DNA from: Perkinsus olseni
Lineage: Eukaryota; Perkinsozoa; Perkinsida; Perkinsidae
DNA: 64,000 nucleotides
Assembly: GCA_013115135.1 (NCBI GenBank)
Contig: JABANP010000065.1
Coordinates: 1-64,000 of the forward strand
Direction of reading: 5' to 3'
Numbering within the stretch: the first letter of the stretch is position 1; each line of letters opens with the position of its first letter. This document shows positions 11,635 to 24,638 of the stretch, piece after piece. Position numbers and translations under genes: made by a program. A model generated the notes under the pieces. That model was not told the DNA's origin. It was given only the letters and a program-made list of their open reading frames with translations, and did not search any database.

Positions 11635-12464
11635 CTCCAAACAACTGCGTCCTGTTGAGAACCCACACAACCTCCATCCGCGGAAAAGCCGCGCACGAAT
11701 GACTCCTGCTGTTTTTGCCGCCTTCCACTATCGCCCTGATATCAACTCAAGACTCACCAACGATTTTTGCGGAGTTGCCTCGGAGAGGTAGTCGAGGAAG
11801 GTGGGGTTACAATACTAGTGTAAGAGCTAGAAGACACTATGTACGAACAATAACCCTGGGGGAAAATATAGCGTTGTCTGCTTGTGTGAGGGTTCACACA
11901 GGTGGTTCAAAAATGTGGTTGAATTGTGTTGACGGCTACTATGCATATTTCCGGAGCTACAGTAGTAACATATTAGTGCATATCATACTCAAGTTTCAGC
12001 TTCAAACACCTAGTACGTGCTGAATTAGACTGATGAGCCATGAATGTCTCATGTTCCCCATGAAGTTTTTGTGGCGCGCGGTCTCTGTCGGCGCAGTGAT
12101 ATTTTGCTTGAGTTGTAGTGACTCATGCGCGACAGCTTGTATTAATTCAGTTATTTCGTGCCAAGTGGCATATTTGTTGAGTTTATCCATCAGACTGATT
12201 TCAGTCATTTTGCATATCGAATTGGAACACCCTGTAATGTCGTACCGTGAGCTGGCGCTATGGTAAGTTACTCTACTCATTGTAAGGTTGAACTGGAGAC
12301 TAAGTGCCCTCATAATTCTGTGCGAGCTGAGTTGTGGTGCTCAACATTCACTACAAAGACCACAGGTTACATTCACTAAACCCAAGAAACTCTCGGCTTT
12401 GGTAGAGGAAACGATATGATTCGAAGATTTTGACGTTGTGGCTTACGGTCGATTATCATCATCA
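11635..12464. other. intergenic with a dispersed repeat
   Basis: No firm gene is seen. A minus-strand frame at 12002-12313 (103 residues) overlaps a dispersed repeat at about 12012-12081 that recurs at 51148-51225, so it is unlikely to be an ordinary gene. Confidence 0.4.
12012..12081 (-). repeat. dispersed repeat, partner at 51148-51225
   Basis: Read on the minus strand it matches the plus strand at 51148-51225 through GACCGCGCGCCA, then A-rich, then CATGAGA-ATTCATGGCTCAT. Similarity is about 80% over 65-70 bases by eye. Confidence 0.7.
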
Positions 12465-15400
12465 TCACTGGCCAGCCATGGCGACCATCTGGGCCCCCGA
12501 TAGTAGCCGTACTAGACACTCGAGTCGACTGCAGTCTTTATCGAAGGTCTGTAGAAAACGAAAATCGAAGATGGCCAATAGTGAGGACAGAGGTACCTTG
12601 AAGTTGGTGGTGAGACGCTTGCTGAGCTCCTTCACTGCGTTATGCAAATCCTCATCGGTCGATTCAAGCAAGGTGTCAGCGTGGAACTTGAGGAAGAGAG
12701 ATAGTTGAACCTGGCAGAATGACACTCGTCAATAGACAAAGCGACAGCAGCAGCAGCAGCAGGAGGACTAGTAGATAGTGTTAGTGATGATGACGAGAGT
12801 GGTAGTGGAGATAGCAGCAGCGTTAGTACCAACAGTAGCAGTTGTAAGCCTGGCAGAAGCAGCCGTGGTAGTGGTGGTATTACTACCTGTACGAGATCAT
12901 AGTCTCTCCCCGTAGCAGCCATAGCATCGAAGTACTCGACAGCATAACGGAGGTTATCATCTCTGACCTCACTAAGGCACAGGTTCAATCCACTCGCCGT
13001 CTGCTTTTTAAGATACTCCAACGCCCCCTCCCAATCACGATCCACAATCTTCCTCTCAAACTCCGAGTCCAGGGCCGAGTTGAAATCACCGATGTCCTCA
13101 AATCTCATCCTCTTCTTCTCAGGTTCCTCGTCCGTCGCCGTCGTCGCCGCTTCCAGTGGTGCGAATAACGGCTTAGCCCCATCGTAGACAGTCGGCAAGA
13201 AGAAGGGAGCGCTCTCGGGCTTCGTCGGAGGGGCTACTGGTTTATTTCTTTCCTTGATCTCGTCCAGCCTCAAAGAGTATTGCCAGCTCGTCCGAGGCAC
13301 GTCCGACAGAGTGATAGCGCCTCGCGTTTGAGGAAGATACGACACGGGATTGCTTAGGACCTCCGCACCAGCTGTATTCTGTTCGTCGCCAGCTTCAACC
13401 TCGGATACTCCCTCCTTCTCGGGCTCGTCAATAGGGACATACTCCCGCGGCACAGCAGAAAGGGCAGCACCATCGCTGCCGCCAAGCAACTTGGTATTAG
13501 TCCAGAGGTGAAGGGCGCCGTACTTAGACGTGTGCGAGTGGGTGGTGATGAGGAAAGCATCACCGGTGCTCCAACAGAGGGCAAGCACAGGTGAAGCGAA
13601 GCACACGCGGTCAACGACACTGGCCGTGGGCAGATCGTAAATTACCATTTTTGCATCAGAATCCGCCACAGTAAGCAGCTGTCCGCTGTGCGACCAGGCC
13701 ATAGCCGTAACTGGCGCCTTAAGCTCGTCTAAGCGCCTCACAACCCTTCCCGAGTCCAAGTCCACCACCAAGACTCCCTCGCCCCTGGACATAGCGACAG
13801 CGACAAGAGCACCGTTAACAGCAGCAGCAGCCGCGGTGGTACCCTCGCCAGCAGGAAGGCCGATCTCTCTTAGCTTGTTAGTCGACTTAGGACCGCTGCC
13901 GATCGTCGTCAATCGGAGTTTTCGTCCCTTTGAGGAAGCCGAGAGAATTGTGGTGGGAGACAGAAATTCCAAAATCGTAATCTCACCGGAGTTCTCATGC
14001 TTCGTGACCAGGCCGCGATAAAGACAGCTCTGCAGGTTGAACCGGTGAACCTCGCCATTTTTCATACCACAACATGCGTAATTCCCACAGTCGCTCACGG
14101 CCACTCGGACCACCTCGGACTTGTTATCGGGGACCTCGAGCTGGCGATTGACCAGAGCTTGCTGGTAGCCACTCCAGACGGTCGCAGAGGCCGAGCCTTT
14201 GTGAGCAGTAATAACGTTGGGCCAGTCGTACTGCCGCAGTCTCGTGCCGGCGAGGGACAGAATAGCACCCAGGGAACCATCGCCTGGTCGTCGCCATTTC
14301 ATCCGAGAACCGAACCCGGCCGTCGCCTTGGTCAAGTTAGAGATGCTCCAGATGTTGTTCTGCTTCTGCTGTATCAAGCTCATCTTGCCCACCCTGTTAC
14401 CCGAGCTGATCAGCAGGTCGTTGCACTCGGCGTTGTTTGTCGAGTCTCCGTAGACTTCGACGTGCGTGATAGGCTGACTAGCGCCGCGACGATGGCGAAG
14501 CAACCGCAGGCTTCCATCGGGCTTGTCGAAGATCCAAACGCAGATGGCGTTGTCAGTCCCAGTAGAGACCACCAGAGGCTCGCCAGGGACCGCTACAAGG
14601 GCCGTGATACGACCGTCGTGAGCAACCTTGATCGAGCTGTGGAGAATCTTTTCGGCGAGGTCCCAGACGAAGATATCCCCTTCTGCTGTACTGGAAAGCA
14701 GCACACCATTATGGTCTCCACTGTCCGTACGGAAAGTCAGACCGGTAATGGACCCCGAGGCCCGACTCTCCGTCGTTCCCAAGGTGAAAACGACCTGATC
14801 TGTGCGACAGTTGACCATACAAATTCGGCCGCTTTCGAACCCGACAGCAACGACATCCAAAGCGGGAGATGCCGCAAGAGCCGTTACGGCTGAGTCGTCT
14901 GATAGACAGCCGAAAGTGTGAATTTTCCGGCGCGTTTTCAGGTTCCACAGCTCAAGCTCGCCGCCACGACCACCGATGAGCATCTTGTTAACATAAGTAG
15001 GTACGTGGGTAGCAGTAGTGAACTCAAAGCCCAGATTGAGCCTGGTCGGGCCGGCGATTCTTCCACCGGGCTTTGTGACGGAATCAGGGAGAGTCCACAG
15101 GAGCACTTCGTTACCGCCGGCACCAACGCTGAGCAGGAAGGTACTGCCAAGCAGGTGGAGGGACCTGAACGAGTTGGTGGAGGGGTGGTATTGCTCTTCA
15201 ACCAGGGGAGACAAGGTATATTATCTCACACCGAAGATCGCTCACGACCGAGGCAACAACGTACCACTTTTCCAACTAATCCTACGTCACCCATATTTTA
15301 GCGAGCCTACATCGTTCGATAATTTTGAGTATACTATTCGTCACTTCGACTGTTCACAGAACTCGTATTTAGTAAGAAGTATCTTTTATTCTGTATCCTG

Positions 15401-16761
15401 CACAAGTGACCAGGCAACCATCATACTCCCCTCCCAGCCAGTCCAGATACTACTCGACGCTTCCTCTGTGGCCCTCTGAGCTCATCGCGATCGGGACCAT
15501 CTTGTGCCAGATTCCAATTCTCCCATTGCTATATCCAGCGACTGTAGTGTCACCAACGGCTACTACGCTGGTGACGGTCTCTTGGGCGGCTGGCTGAATG
15601 TAACGGATGTCGAGACTCTCGGTGTCGTACACCTGACAATGACTTCCAATTTATGCTACTTTCACATTGACAATAGACAGGTGAAAACGCCAGCCAAAAT
15701 GATATTTTTACAATAAAGCGAATCGCTATACTCTAACACATGTAGCGAAATTCGTTGTTATAGATCCGATGACAATGTGCAGTTTATGCTACTTTCACAT
15801 TGCCAATAGACAGGTTGTGGAGCAAGTTATTATAATATTATTTCAATGGTTTTCGGGTCATTCTCTCTACCGAGGTGCCGTCCAAAATATGTCGAGTTTC
15901 TCATCGTGAGATATCCGATAACGAACTTCAGTTTATGCTGCTTTCACAATGTCAATACGGTAACGATTTCTTCTTGACGATAGATGATAAACGATGATTC
16001 GAATAATATTATTGGAATAGAGGAGAAATCTTTTGGCCATTGGTGAATGAAGCGAAACAGCGGTGAGTGCGATGCGGCCTCGAGGTATGGAGAATAGTCC
16101 GTAAAATAGTTCACAACGTTAACATAGTTAAATAACAAAATGCCATCCGTAGGAGATTGTCGTTTACACCAACTCAGCTGACGGAGGAGACGGTCCTAGA
16201 CAGTACTACTGACCAGAAAACATAGGTTATACTGATGATAGTTATAGCACTCGGACTCGAAAATCATGGTGAATAATGATTCGAAATATGCGTATTTTAC
16301 ATCATCGAAGCCTTATACAAATTTTGGGAATCACCAACAAACGCGACGTGCAAACGCGATAGTAATACCAAAAGCAAAGTACTAGTGAAAATAAGTAGTA
16401 CCACTATTAGACAAAATGATGACTTTCATAAAAAGTAATTACTGGCAATAAAACTGACGTTAATTTAATTTACTATAGATAGATAAATTTAACAGCATTG
16501 AAAATAGGAAATATTTTCACGCCCAGATAAACTTGTCAAACAACACACGCACAATGATGTAATTCTCATAGCAACTCCCCTTCCCATTACTACTTGCCAC
16601 GACTTATGTGTAACCGCAGTAACAAAAGTCTGCGAGCCGACTTTAGTAACAGCCGCTGGTTGCGGGCCACAGACGACGCCCACAACTCGATGGGTTCTCA
16701 GCATGCCCGACTCCCTAGGGCTGACGATTGAGGTCATCTCGGAGGTAGCCGCCTTTGTCAT
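12465..16761 (-). CDS. UTP21: UTP21/WDR36-type WD40 protein of the small-subunit processome
   Basis: UTP21 (WDR36) is a tandem WD40 protein of the nucleolar U3 processome, needed for 18S rRNA maturation. Five exons join in frame: 16594-16761, 15454-15632, 12887-15164, 12597-12718 and 12465-12548. Exon 1 has the family N-terminus (HRVVGVVCGPQPAAVTKVGS, then TFVTAVTHKSWQV), which continues as VYDTESL in exon 2. Exon 3 carries most blades, including TYVNKMLIGGRGGELELWNL and PLVVSTGTDNAICVWIFD, both characteristic of this family. The C-terminal UTP21 domain (LSLFLKFHADTLL) is in exon 4. Three of the four donors are GTAGTA. Intron 1 is 961 nt and holds three copies of a GTGAAAGTAGCATAAA block. The product would be about 900 residues, normal for the family. 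Confidence 0.9.
15633..16593 (-). other. UTP21 intron 1 with triplicated internal block
   Basis: The donor is GTAGTAATGGG and the acceptor is CATTGTCAG. Blocks reading TTTATGCTACTTTCAC on the plus strand occur at 15650-15665, 15783-15798 and (one mismatch) 15932-15947, spaced about 133-149 bases. The first lies about 20 bases from the acceptor on the coding strand. Confidence 0.7.
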
Positions 16762-16796
16762 GGCTAGGAAAAGGTAACAACCTTGGAAAAGGCAGA

Positions 16797-17130
16797 GACT
16801 CGGCAGGGTTCAAAAAACCAATTCTGAAACTCAGAATGGATTCTGAAACCGCACATTTTCGCTGCTAAAAATAAATTAGAATCGATACTGAATTTAAGAA
16901 TCGGTTTCCTGGCCGGGTGGCAGGGAGTGTTCGATAACCTGACTGCGAAAGTCGGTTACAAGGCGCAGACTTCGGGGTCGTACAGCAAACCAATTCCGAA
17001 CGTGGGAATAGATTCTGGGACCGAATTTTACGTGCAAAAATAAATTCTGAGTTTCATAGTCGGTTAGGGAACAGCAGGGAGTTTTCAATACAGCAACTGC
17101 GAAAGTCGGGTACAAATCATCATACAAGAA
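16797..17130. repeat. tandem pair of about 165-bp repeats rich in GAATC/GATTC palindromes
   Basis: Two successive copies (about 16797-16955 and 16960-17128) share a CAGGGAGT-GTTC-ATA block, CTGCGAAAGTCGG-TACAA, AAACCAATTC and AAAAATAAATT. Related pieces occur near 18270-18360 and 23540-23700, so this is a dispersed family. Confidence 0.6.
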
Positions 17131-17620
17131 GGTGAGGGTACTCTTGAAAGGCTTTCGGCTTCAGGTTGATGGGGCTGATTCCCGTCCGTCGCAGCGCTTC
17201 TTGTGTGCCTGCAAATTCCGCAGGGAGCGTTCAACAAACCACATCAGTTTACTTGTGAAGATGAATTGCAGGATCAAAATTACTTTGTTGAACGAGGGCG
17301 CGGGAACTCGCTTGAATGGGGCAAATGATGGGCCTCGGAAACTCCGAGTCGAAATCGATTCTGACAATTTTACAGGGTGTTCGGCAGACTACCTATTCTC
17401 ACTTCCAAGAGCGCTGCGTTTACACGCTCGACCCTGAGGGGTCTCCTGAAATCCTGGAGAGGCAGCAGTTTATTGATCACCCCTCAGTTCCGTTGTAATT
17501 TTGTAACGAACCAGGAGTTGAGGAAAAGCAAGTGAAAGTAAGAGAGCAAGATTTGCGAATTCGGGTTCGAGCTAGAACATTTTCCCATCCTCACACCCCC
17601 TCAGCTTCCCTCTTGTTATA

Positions 17621-19109
17621 ATGCAAACCTTCATTATTTGGATAGCCTCCGTCATCTGTTTGATGATTCACATACCGCAAGTGTACGGAGCGACACCCTT
17701 CAACTCCGACAAGGATGAGGACCCTATGGAGGCTGATGATGCCGTTGGTGGACCCACCAGTAAACGTCGCGTGATACTCCGAGCTCGCAGAAGACAGCAA
17801 ACCGGCGGCCAATTACCATTACCGAGTCGTCAGCAAGGTTCCCGTTCGGTAGGGCGGAAGAGGCCAGCCAGACTGCAGCCGTCTCCCTTGGGGAAGAGAA
17901 AGAGGGAACGCGCACTTGACTCGGACTCCGAGCCCGATTCTGAATCGGACTCTGATTCGGACGAAGAACAGGTGGCTCAGGGCTTTAAAATATGGAATAT
18001 CTTCAATCACATAATTATCGTATCATTGTCGTTATAATCTTACATAACCTGTCTATTATCTAATCAGGCTATAAAACTAAGGGGTCGTTCAATAAACCAA
18101 TTGAAGAGTAGCACCGTAGTAGGCAAGCATGTCTATACTACTTACTATTAATTGGCCTGTGCTTGCGGGCGTTTGTCTGTCTGTTTGGCTGGTTAAGGTT
18201 GATAAACGTTTCACTTGTGATCCGTATAATCTACCATGTCAGACGTGTATAATTCCGTTTTCACTCAAAAAAAAATAAATCAATTGCGAAACTCAGAAGC
18301 AAATCTGGAGCTGCATTTTACGTGGAAAAGTTAGATCCAGAATCGACCCTGATTTTCAGAGTTACTGTATCGGACTGGGGTAAGAGAGAAAATCGACTCC
18401 GAGAATCTGTGAAATCTTGTACGTGCGGTGTTGTCGGTGAATAAGTATTTTACTCGGCGTTGTAATCTGCAGCCCCCTCGAGCTGGCGGCCGCGGACTGG
18501 TTAGGAGTAGCTTTATTTTCTCAGGGAGTATGTAAAACAAGCGGGGATAAGTTCGAAGATGATGAATCCTTCGGAGCGACGTGTGCTCTGAAAAGGACAC
18601 TTTCCTATGCCCTGGGTTACATGATGGAGACGGAAAAAGAAAGTGGAGAAAAGAATAACGTGCTCACCGTCTTTTGCGGTCCTTCAGTTTATTCCATGTA
18701 AGTTTCACTCGTCGCCGAGTGTTGGTAGCGAGGACACGGTCGTGACGATTCTGCGCACTAACACGGCGAGTTCCTTTCTCTTCTGCAATCTCGCTGTTTT
18801 CTCAGCGCGGATGGGTACATACAAGAGATCACCATCGCAGGCGTTGATCGGGACGTGATGATTCAGGATCCGCTCAAGAGATTCAACAGAAAGGCTTTTA
18901 AGGCGACTTGTTCTGACGTTTTTAAGGGGTTGCAGAAGAAAATTTTGGGGAAGGACGAGGTCGTTGAAGAGGGAGACATGAGCATGTGCTCGGAGATAAT
19001 GAAGAGGGTGTGCGGGGAATACGAGAGCGTTGCCAGACCATATTTACAACCAACCGCTAACGTGAACCTCGGGCCAATCCCGGAAGAGATTTTCATGGAC
19101 ACGGACTGA
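17621..19109 (+). CDS. secreted family A protein, copy 3
   Basis: The leader is MQTFIIWIASVICLMI-HIPQVYGATPF. Exon 1 continues with a basic segment and then a striking acidic Asp/Ser repeat (DSDSEPDSESDSDSDEE) before a donor near 17972 (GTGGCT, uncertain). Exon 2 is 18525-18697 (GVCKTSGDKFEDDESF to SVYS, split at AT|GTAAG). Exon 3 is 18806-19109, with the DPLKRFNRKAF motif and helical C-terminal domain. All three exon ends match the plan of copies 1 and 2. The intron between exons 1 and 2 contains a dispersed GATAAACGTTTCACTTGTGA repeat. Function unknown. Confidence 0.6.
18196..18270 (+). repeat. dispersed TAAACGTTTCACT repeat, copy 1 of 3
   Basis: About 75 bases containing GATAAACGTTTCACTTGTGA and CAGACGTGTATAATTCCGTT. 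Related copies lie at 41125-41215 and 41333-41415. Only the strand-matched alignment was examined. It could be a miniature non-autonomous element. Confidence 0.65.
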
Positions 19110-20059
19110 GACATGGAGGTGATGTGATGATGATTTTGAGTATGATGTTGATGTTGTTGTCATTAAAGGCGACTGGACTTGTGTGACCCAGTAGATCTGT
19201 GCAGCTGATCATCGGTCATAATGAATGGCAAGTCCTCAGGAGTTTGGATATGAAAAAGAATCTTAGTTTTCTAAGACACGCCATGGTCTACACTGCGATG
19301 GCTTGAGTCGAGCCGCTTGAGCTTCAGGCGAGCGAGTCTACATACGGAACACCACTGTGACGTGTGGTGAGGACAGATGTGCTGTTACTGATGACTCATC
19401 AGTGATGAGCGAAGTACGGGATCGCGCTCCTTGCCCGTTGACACGGACTGAAGCCCAAGTTTTTGACGGACGTGTTGACAAGATGTTCTTCCAGTCATTA
19501 TCCTCGGTGACCGAGATGTCCTGGGAACCGCCGTAGTGCGATTCACATACTGTTACTGACAACATGGTTGAAAGAATACCGAACGAAAGAGGAACGCCGG
19601 ATTCCGGCTTGGATGCAGATGGTGCTGTTATCCGTATGCGGGTAGGATAGCTATTCATTGTGGGTATAAGTACCTCGCACCCTCATAGTAAATGGTGTAC
19701 CAAAATTTATTGCTCGCCCGATACTTCGGGAAGCGGTCATCACGTTCACGCCCTAAGCCATCCGCAGTAGTGATATAAAACCTATTTATCCGAAGCTTCA
19801 GTCCTTGAGTGCGTGAGGCCCGCCAAAGTGAATACAGTCTTTAGATGGCGGGTACTGTTAGTGTTCGTGTAAGGAAAAGGACGTCCCGCACAGAAAGACT
19901 CTCGTGAAGAGGCGTTGCAATCTCTAGCGCTCTGACCGTCAGAGTCTGACGCTGGCACGCTGGCATGTCCCTAGAGAGACCAACCAGTCCCGGCGTCACC
20001 TTAAGCGACTGGGGATAGGCTAGAGTTGCTCGATGATTCGCGGCAGTAGAGATGGGCAA

Positions 20060-20165
20060 ACCGTACTTTTTACGGTACGGTACGGTACGGTACGACGTTT
20101 CCCGTAACAGAACCCGAGATTTGAGTACGGTACGGCAGTACGACAGTACGGCACGGCACACTTCC
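20060..20165 (+). repeat. GGTAC-rich simple repeat
   Basis: Four to five tandem ACGGT units (ACGGTACGGTACGGTACG) are followed by scattered GTACGGTACGG and CAGTACG variants. Confidence 0.7.
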
Positions 20166-20730
20166 AGGGTCACCAGATAGTCATAATTCAACTACAACTG
20201 ACCCCCTCTCTCAACACATGGTCATCAAGTTTCGATGGAAGCCCTTTCTTATGATAACTACATGGCACGATACTCAAAAAGCACTGTAATAAAGCTAAGC
20301 ACACTACAAAGGAACGAGCAAAAAAAACTAGTATTCTGCCGCGGCGGCAGGCCTGATCGACATTGCGACATCCTTGAGAGGCGAGCAGCACTGGCCGGCC
20401 AGAACGGCAGGTGAACACGCCAGAGGCGGGATGGGCGGGAAGGAGGCTGACTTCCCCTATCCCGCAACAGTCCTCGCAACCCTTTGAGGAGACAGTCAGT
20501 CCTACGGGACACTGTGGCAGCGTCGCTGTCGGAATCGAGGGCGTCTTCAAACCTCCGAGTTCGCAATTATACGGCAAGTTCAGACAAGTTCTATTGCAAG
20601 CCTTTGCCTCAGCTAGTGTCTATTCATACTCACTACTCGTGTTTCAAAGGGATTGTGAGAGACAGGGTACTCACAGCAGATGTAAAACAGCCCTCTAAAT
20701 GTGGTGCTGGGCTCCTGCCGGTTAGGATCT

Positions 20731-21185
20731 CTCTGTAGCGTTGACATGCAGTGCAACCAACATAGTGGTACGGTTATGACGGAAACCTTATCGCATTTCG
20801 CGGTCACCGTGGTTAACCGCGATAACCGTGTCGTGGTTACGGAGAAAACGCGGTATTTGCAACTGGTATTCCGCAATGTGCTAAATGCCTTCAGCCCTTT
20901 CGAGGTTTTCGCGGTTACCACTACGCGGTCGCCTGGTAACCGTGTTTACCGGGTCCAACTCATCCGATGTTCTTGGTTAAGACATGTTCGGCCCTCATGC
21001 AGTATCTTGATGCTTGCAGGGGCTTATTGTAGTGCTGGCTAGGCACAACCTTTTCGGTTTTGAGTAACATTTGTGTAAGCGGCTCCTGCCAGGAGGAAAG
21101 GAAGCTTCTCTGGTTGAATGTACCGCTGAGGAGAGCTTCTTGGCAATCTGCCTGATTGCACTGCATGTCGACGCTACAGAAAGTC
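20731..21185. repeat. about 450-bp segment bounded by inverted repeats
   Basis: Left end TCTGTAGCGTTGACATGCAG; right end is the near reverse complement (CTGCATGTCGACGCTACAGA). The interior has GCGGTTACC-type palindromes and no coding signal. It is possibly a non-autonomous transposon; no target duplication could be assigned. Confidence 0.45.
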
Positions 21186-21896
21186 TCCAACTGAGCACAT
21201 CGGCAAGAGTCTAACTAAGCCGGAACCGTAAGCGTTGGACTACAAACTCATAAACAAACACAGACAACCATTTTGGTCTTTCCGCCTCTGTTTTCGTCAG
21301 AGACCCCCATTGGATATTTGCCGAGAAAACAAAAAAACAGCAGCTCGGGGCCCGAGCCTGGGGTCACGGCTGGAGGAGCCACCGACAACAGCAGCTGGGA
21401 CGAAGGCCGCGAGGATGGAGGAAGACGCAGAAGAAGACGATCGACGCCTTAGAGCAAGAAGACGTGATAGGTGTATCATGTACATGATACTATACATGAT
21501 AGCAATACATATATTGCTCGTTAGTTTCAATCAGAATTTGAATTAGAAGAACAGTTTCAATCAGTTCGGACATACTCACATAGGATCGGATGATTCATGT
21601 CATCATCACATTGTGATGCCCCCTTTCAAACCGTTCCCACGAGGAAAAAATGTGGAAATACAACTTCGAGCGAAGAGAAAGTGGCTCAATCTTGCTTTCT
21701 TTACTTGAATCGTTGGGTGCTCGAAGATTTGGAATTCCCATTCGCCATGTTGGTTGGGCTTCACGTTCTACTGGATATCAACGTTCTCTAGTGAGGTACT
21801 CACACGCAGGGTGCCCCGCCCGCGGCATCAGTTGGACTCCTCCCAAGATTATCATCTGTGGCGTCTTCACACCCCCTCAGCTTCCCTCTTGTTATA

Positions 21897-22918
21897 ATGC
21901 AAACCTTCACTATTTGGATAGCCTCCGTCATCTGTTTGATGATTCACATACCGCAAGTGTACGGAGCGACAGCCTTCACCTCGGAAAGCGATGGAGACTC
22001 GACAGAATCCGATGAAATTTCTGAGGCTACGCCCGCTTTGCCCTCAACAAGGAGAAGCCGTTTCAAAGCAGGGGTTCGCCGAGTGCTTCAGACAATCATC
22101 TTTCCCATAAGAAAACTACGGGAAGTGAGAAGAAGGAGACGAGCCGCTATACGCCTGAACACCTTTCCTCGGAGGACATATTACAGTGACTATACCGGCT
22201 CGCATGGTCGCGGACGCAAATCGCTGCACGACTTACCTTTGGCTAGGACCAAACTTCGTCACTTCTCCCAAGCGGGAGCTGAGATCGATCTGGAGGTACC
22301 GTTGGTTCTTTCAAGTAAATGAAACGAGAGTCTTTCTCAGGAAGAACAATGCGAGTTGTTGAATAAGATCGTTACCATTACTCTCGGGAACGGCCAGAAA
22401 ATGATCTCGAAAGGTTGCTTCCTGGAGGGCAACAGGGCCGACTATCAACTGGTTTACACCATTGATACTATAGAGGACAGTGGTAACACGACCAAGGCGC
22501 TGCATGTTGATTGCGGCGGGCATATTTACACGATGTAAATACTCCGATCTTGATTCACTCGAGATTTTGTTTTTTCCCTTGCAGGGATGAGGACGGTCAA
22601 GGGTTCATCGAAGTCGGGAGTCATAAGTCAAAGTTAGATTTTGAAGACCCCCTCAAGGAGATGAACGGAGACATTTTCGCGCAACTAACGAACTGTCATG
22701 AAATTCTCGCGGAGCTGCGAAGAACTCTGCTACAGGGGTCTCCTGAGGATAGTGCAGGGAGCAAGGTTGGAGATGGTATAATAAAGAAGATGTGTAAAGT
22801 GTATCAGGGCGAGGCAGTGAGCTCATTCACATCGCCATCAGCGAGGCTTGAGGACGGCGATTTCGATGATGATAACAACTTATATATTTATGACGACCCT
22901 GATCTGTGGGTAGCATGA
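21897..22918 (+). CDS. secreted family A protein, copy 4
   Basis: The leader is MQTFTIWIASVICLMI and the start of the mature protein is ATAFTSESDGD. The variable region is strongly basic (RRRRRAAIR). Exon 1 ends near 22318. A very short intron (about 30 nt, GTAAATGAAAC...AGGAAG) is needed to enter the frame of exon 2, which runs to 22534 (ALHVDCGGHIYT, split at AT). Exon 3 is 22585-22918 (DEDGQGFIEVG, DPLKEMNGDIFAQL and a final CKVYQGEAV helix). The exon 3 motif departs more from the family than copies 2, 3 and 5 do. Function unknown; the extracellular or host-facing role is inferred only from the leader. Confidence 0.6.
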
Positions 22919-23042
22919 GAGTGATGTGCTTTTGCTGTTAAACAAGGGATGATTCTCTGCCCCGTGTTCTCCTATTGACTCCTGGCTTTGGAGCTTGTTA
23001 GCTGCAATATCTTCACACCCCCTCAGCTTCCCTCTTGTTATA

Positions 23043-24133
23043 ATGCAAACCTTCATTATTTGGATAGCCTCTGTCATCTGTTTGATGATTCACATACCGC
23101 AAGTGTACGGAGCGACACCCTTCAACTCCGACAAGGATGAGGACCCTATGGAGGCCAGCAAAGTTCAACCTATCGAACCGAGAAGAAGTCCCGAGAGTCT
23201 CGGGCCGAGACGTTCCCTGCCCGGAAAAGACTACAAACAAATTCATTCTCACTACGGAAGCAACAACAAGGCTCCCACCAGGAGATGCCAATCGAAAGGC
23301 GCTCTCCTTCCTCGGTGGGGCTACCCAGAGATTTTGAGTTTTCGGCTACCAGTGTCATTCTTAGGACGTCTGTAGGGTAGTTGAGGAGAGGGTCGGTGGC
23401 GATGACTCGAGCGCCGTTATGTGCTCCCTGCGAGATACGAGAATGAACAGCCTTCGGTACACCAACCTCAAGCTGGCGGGCAGCCACCGAGTGGATCAAA
23501 CAGTCTCAGTTGTTTGTGACGACAAGACCTACTGGATGTGAGTTCAACGAACCAATTCTAGAATTGAAAACCGATTCTGGACCAGATTCCAGACTCTGGA
23601 ACCCAGAATCGTTCGTGAGTTTCAGAATTGATTCTGCATCAGAATCGATTCTAAAACTCACCCCAGAGTCTCTGGGGTTCCAACGCAACCTCAGTGAGTC
23701 GATAGTTCCGTGGAGCCAGGGCTGGTCACTTTTTGTTCGGGAGAATTTTTCATTCTGAAATTTTCGACTGAAACAAACCGCCCCGAAAACCTGAAAGGGT
23801 GACTGCGAGATCGCTCTTCCTCTGTTCAGCACTGGTGTTCATGTTCAAGAGATCGACATCGGAGGTGTCGACTACTCGTTGTACTTGACAGACCCCTTGC
23901 TGTGGTTCAACCGAAGGGCCTCTAAGATGAGATGCTCGAGAATCTTCAGAGCGCTTCAAAGGGAAGTGCTGGAAAGGGGGTCCCCCGTTGACGAAGGAGA
24001 TATGACGCTCTGTGATGATATCATGTCGAAGGTGTGCAGCATGCACCAGTTTGTCGCCAAATCTTTTCTTTCATTACTCGCATGCTCCGACCTCCCGACA
24101 ACCTCCGAGAACGCTTCAACGCAAGAGAAGTGA
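23043..24133 (+). CDS. secreted family A protein, copy 5
   Basis: The leader and first mature residues (ATPFNSDKDEDPMEA) are identical to copy 3 before the proteins diverge. Exon 2 is read from about 23388 to 23537 (GGDDSSAVMCSLRDT... to DDKTYW, split at AT|GTGAG). Exon 3 is 23830-24133, with VQEIDIGGVDYSLYLTDP and FNRRASKMRCSRIFRAL. The intron before exon 3 is filled with GAATC/GATTC palindromic repeats (23540-23700). The first intron boundary is not resolved. Confidence 0.55.
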
Positions 24134-24629
24134 ATCGTCGGCTCCCTCGGCCTGTGAAGAGCATACGACGGTGTTGAACGTGATGTTCATGTGCATTCGT
24201 GAGAGATAAATTGACTTGTGCTGAACACTGTCAGTGGGCAGGGTGAAGGGGTAGCCTGGACGACTAGTGTTTTCTAGCAACTCAGAGCCGCTGGCTCTTC
24301 CTCTGTTATTGACCGGTATTGTGATCCCATCAACACCTCCAATCCCCCATTTCCAACGCTTAGAGCGACGATGTTCACCGCGTAGGCGATCGAGATGAGA
24401 GTTATCCAGAACGGCGGAGCTCGTCGTGAACGCAACCTGGCGGGAGCTGCAAACCGAGCTCGTGTCCGGAGCGACGTAGGCCAAAACATCGACAGGACAC
24501 CCGGCACTACCGTGCCAGACGCTGACCTCTCACGATGAACGGCTCGGTGACGTACACCGCCCCGCACGCATACACACGATTGTCTCCTGCGGCGGACTAC
24601 CGTGGATTTTCCTTCGACACACGGAGTGT
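24134..24629. other. intergenic between family A copies 5 and 6
   Basis: No gene is recognised on either strand. Open frames at 24116-24567 (minus) have no domain features. Confidence 0.4.
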
Positions 24630-24638
24630 ATCGATTAC

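Larger units (their letters stand above)
19110..21896. other. repeat-rich intergenic stretch
   Basis: No gene is assigned. Contents: a GGTAC-rich tract (about 20060-20165); a region of GCGGTTA/TAACCGC and related palindromic words (20795-20960); an inverted repeat of about 28 bases around CGACATGCAGTGCAA (20731-20760 against 21150-21185) enclosing about 450 bp; and the partner of the repeat at 400-490. The last 50 bases are the family A upstream block. Confidence 0.5.

Noticed and set aside
13997..14893. 298-codon plus-strand frame opposite UTP21
   Set aside because: The minus strand encodes clear WD40 blades across the same bases; the plus frame has no features.
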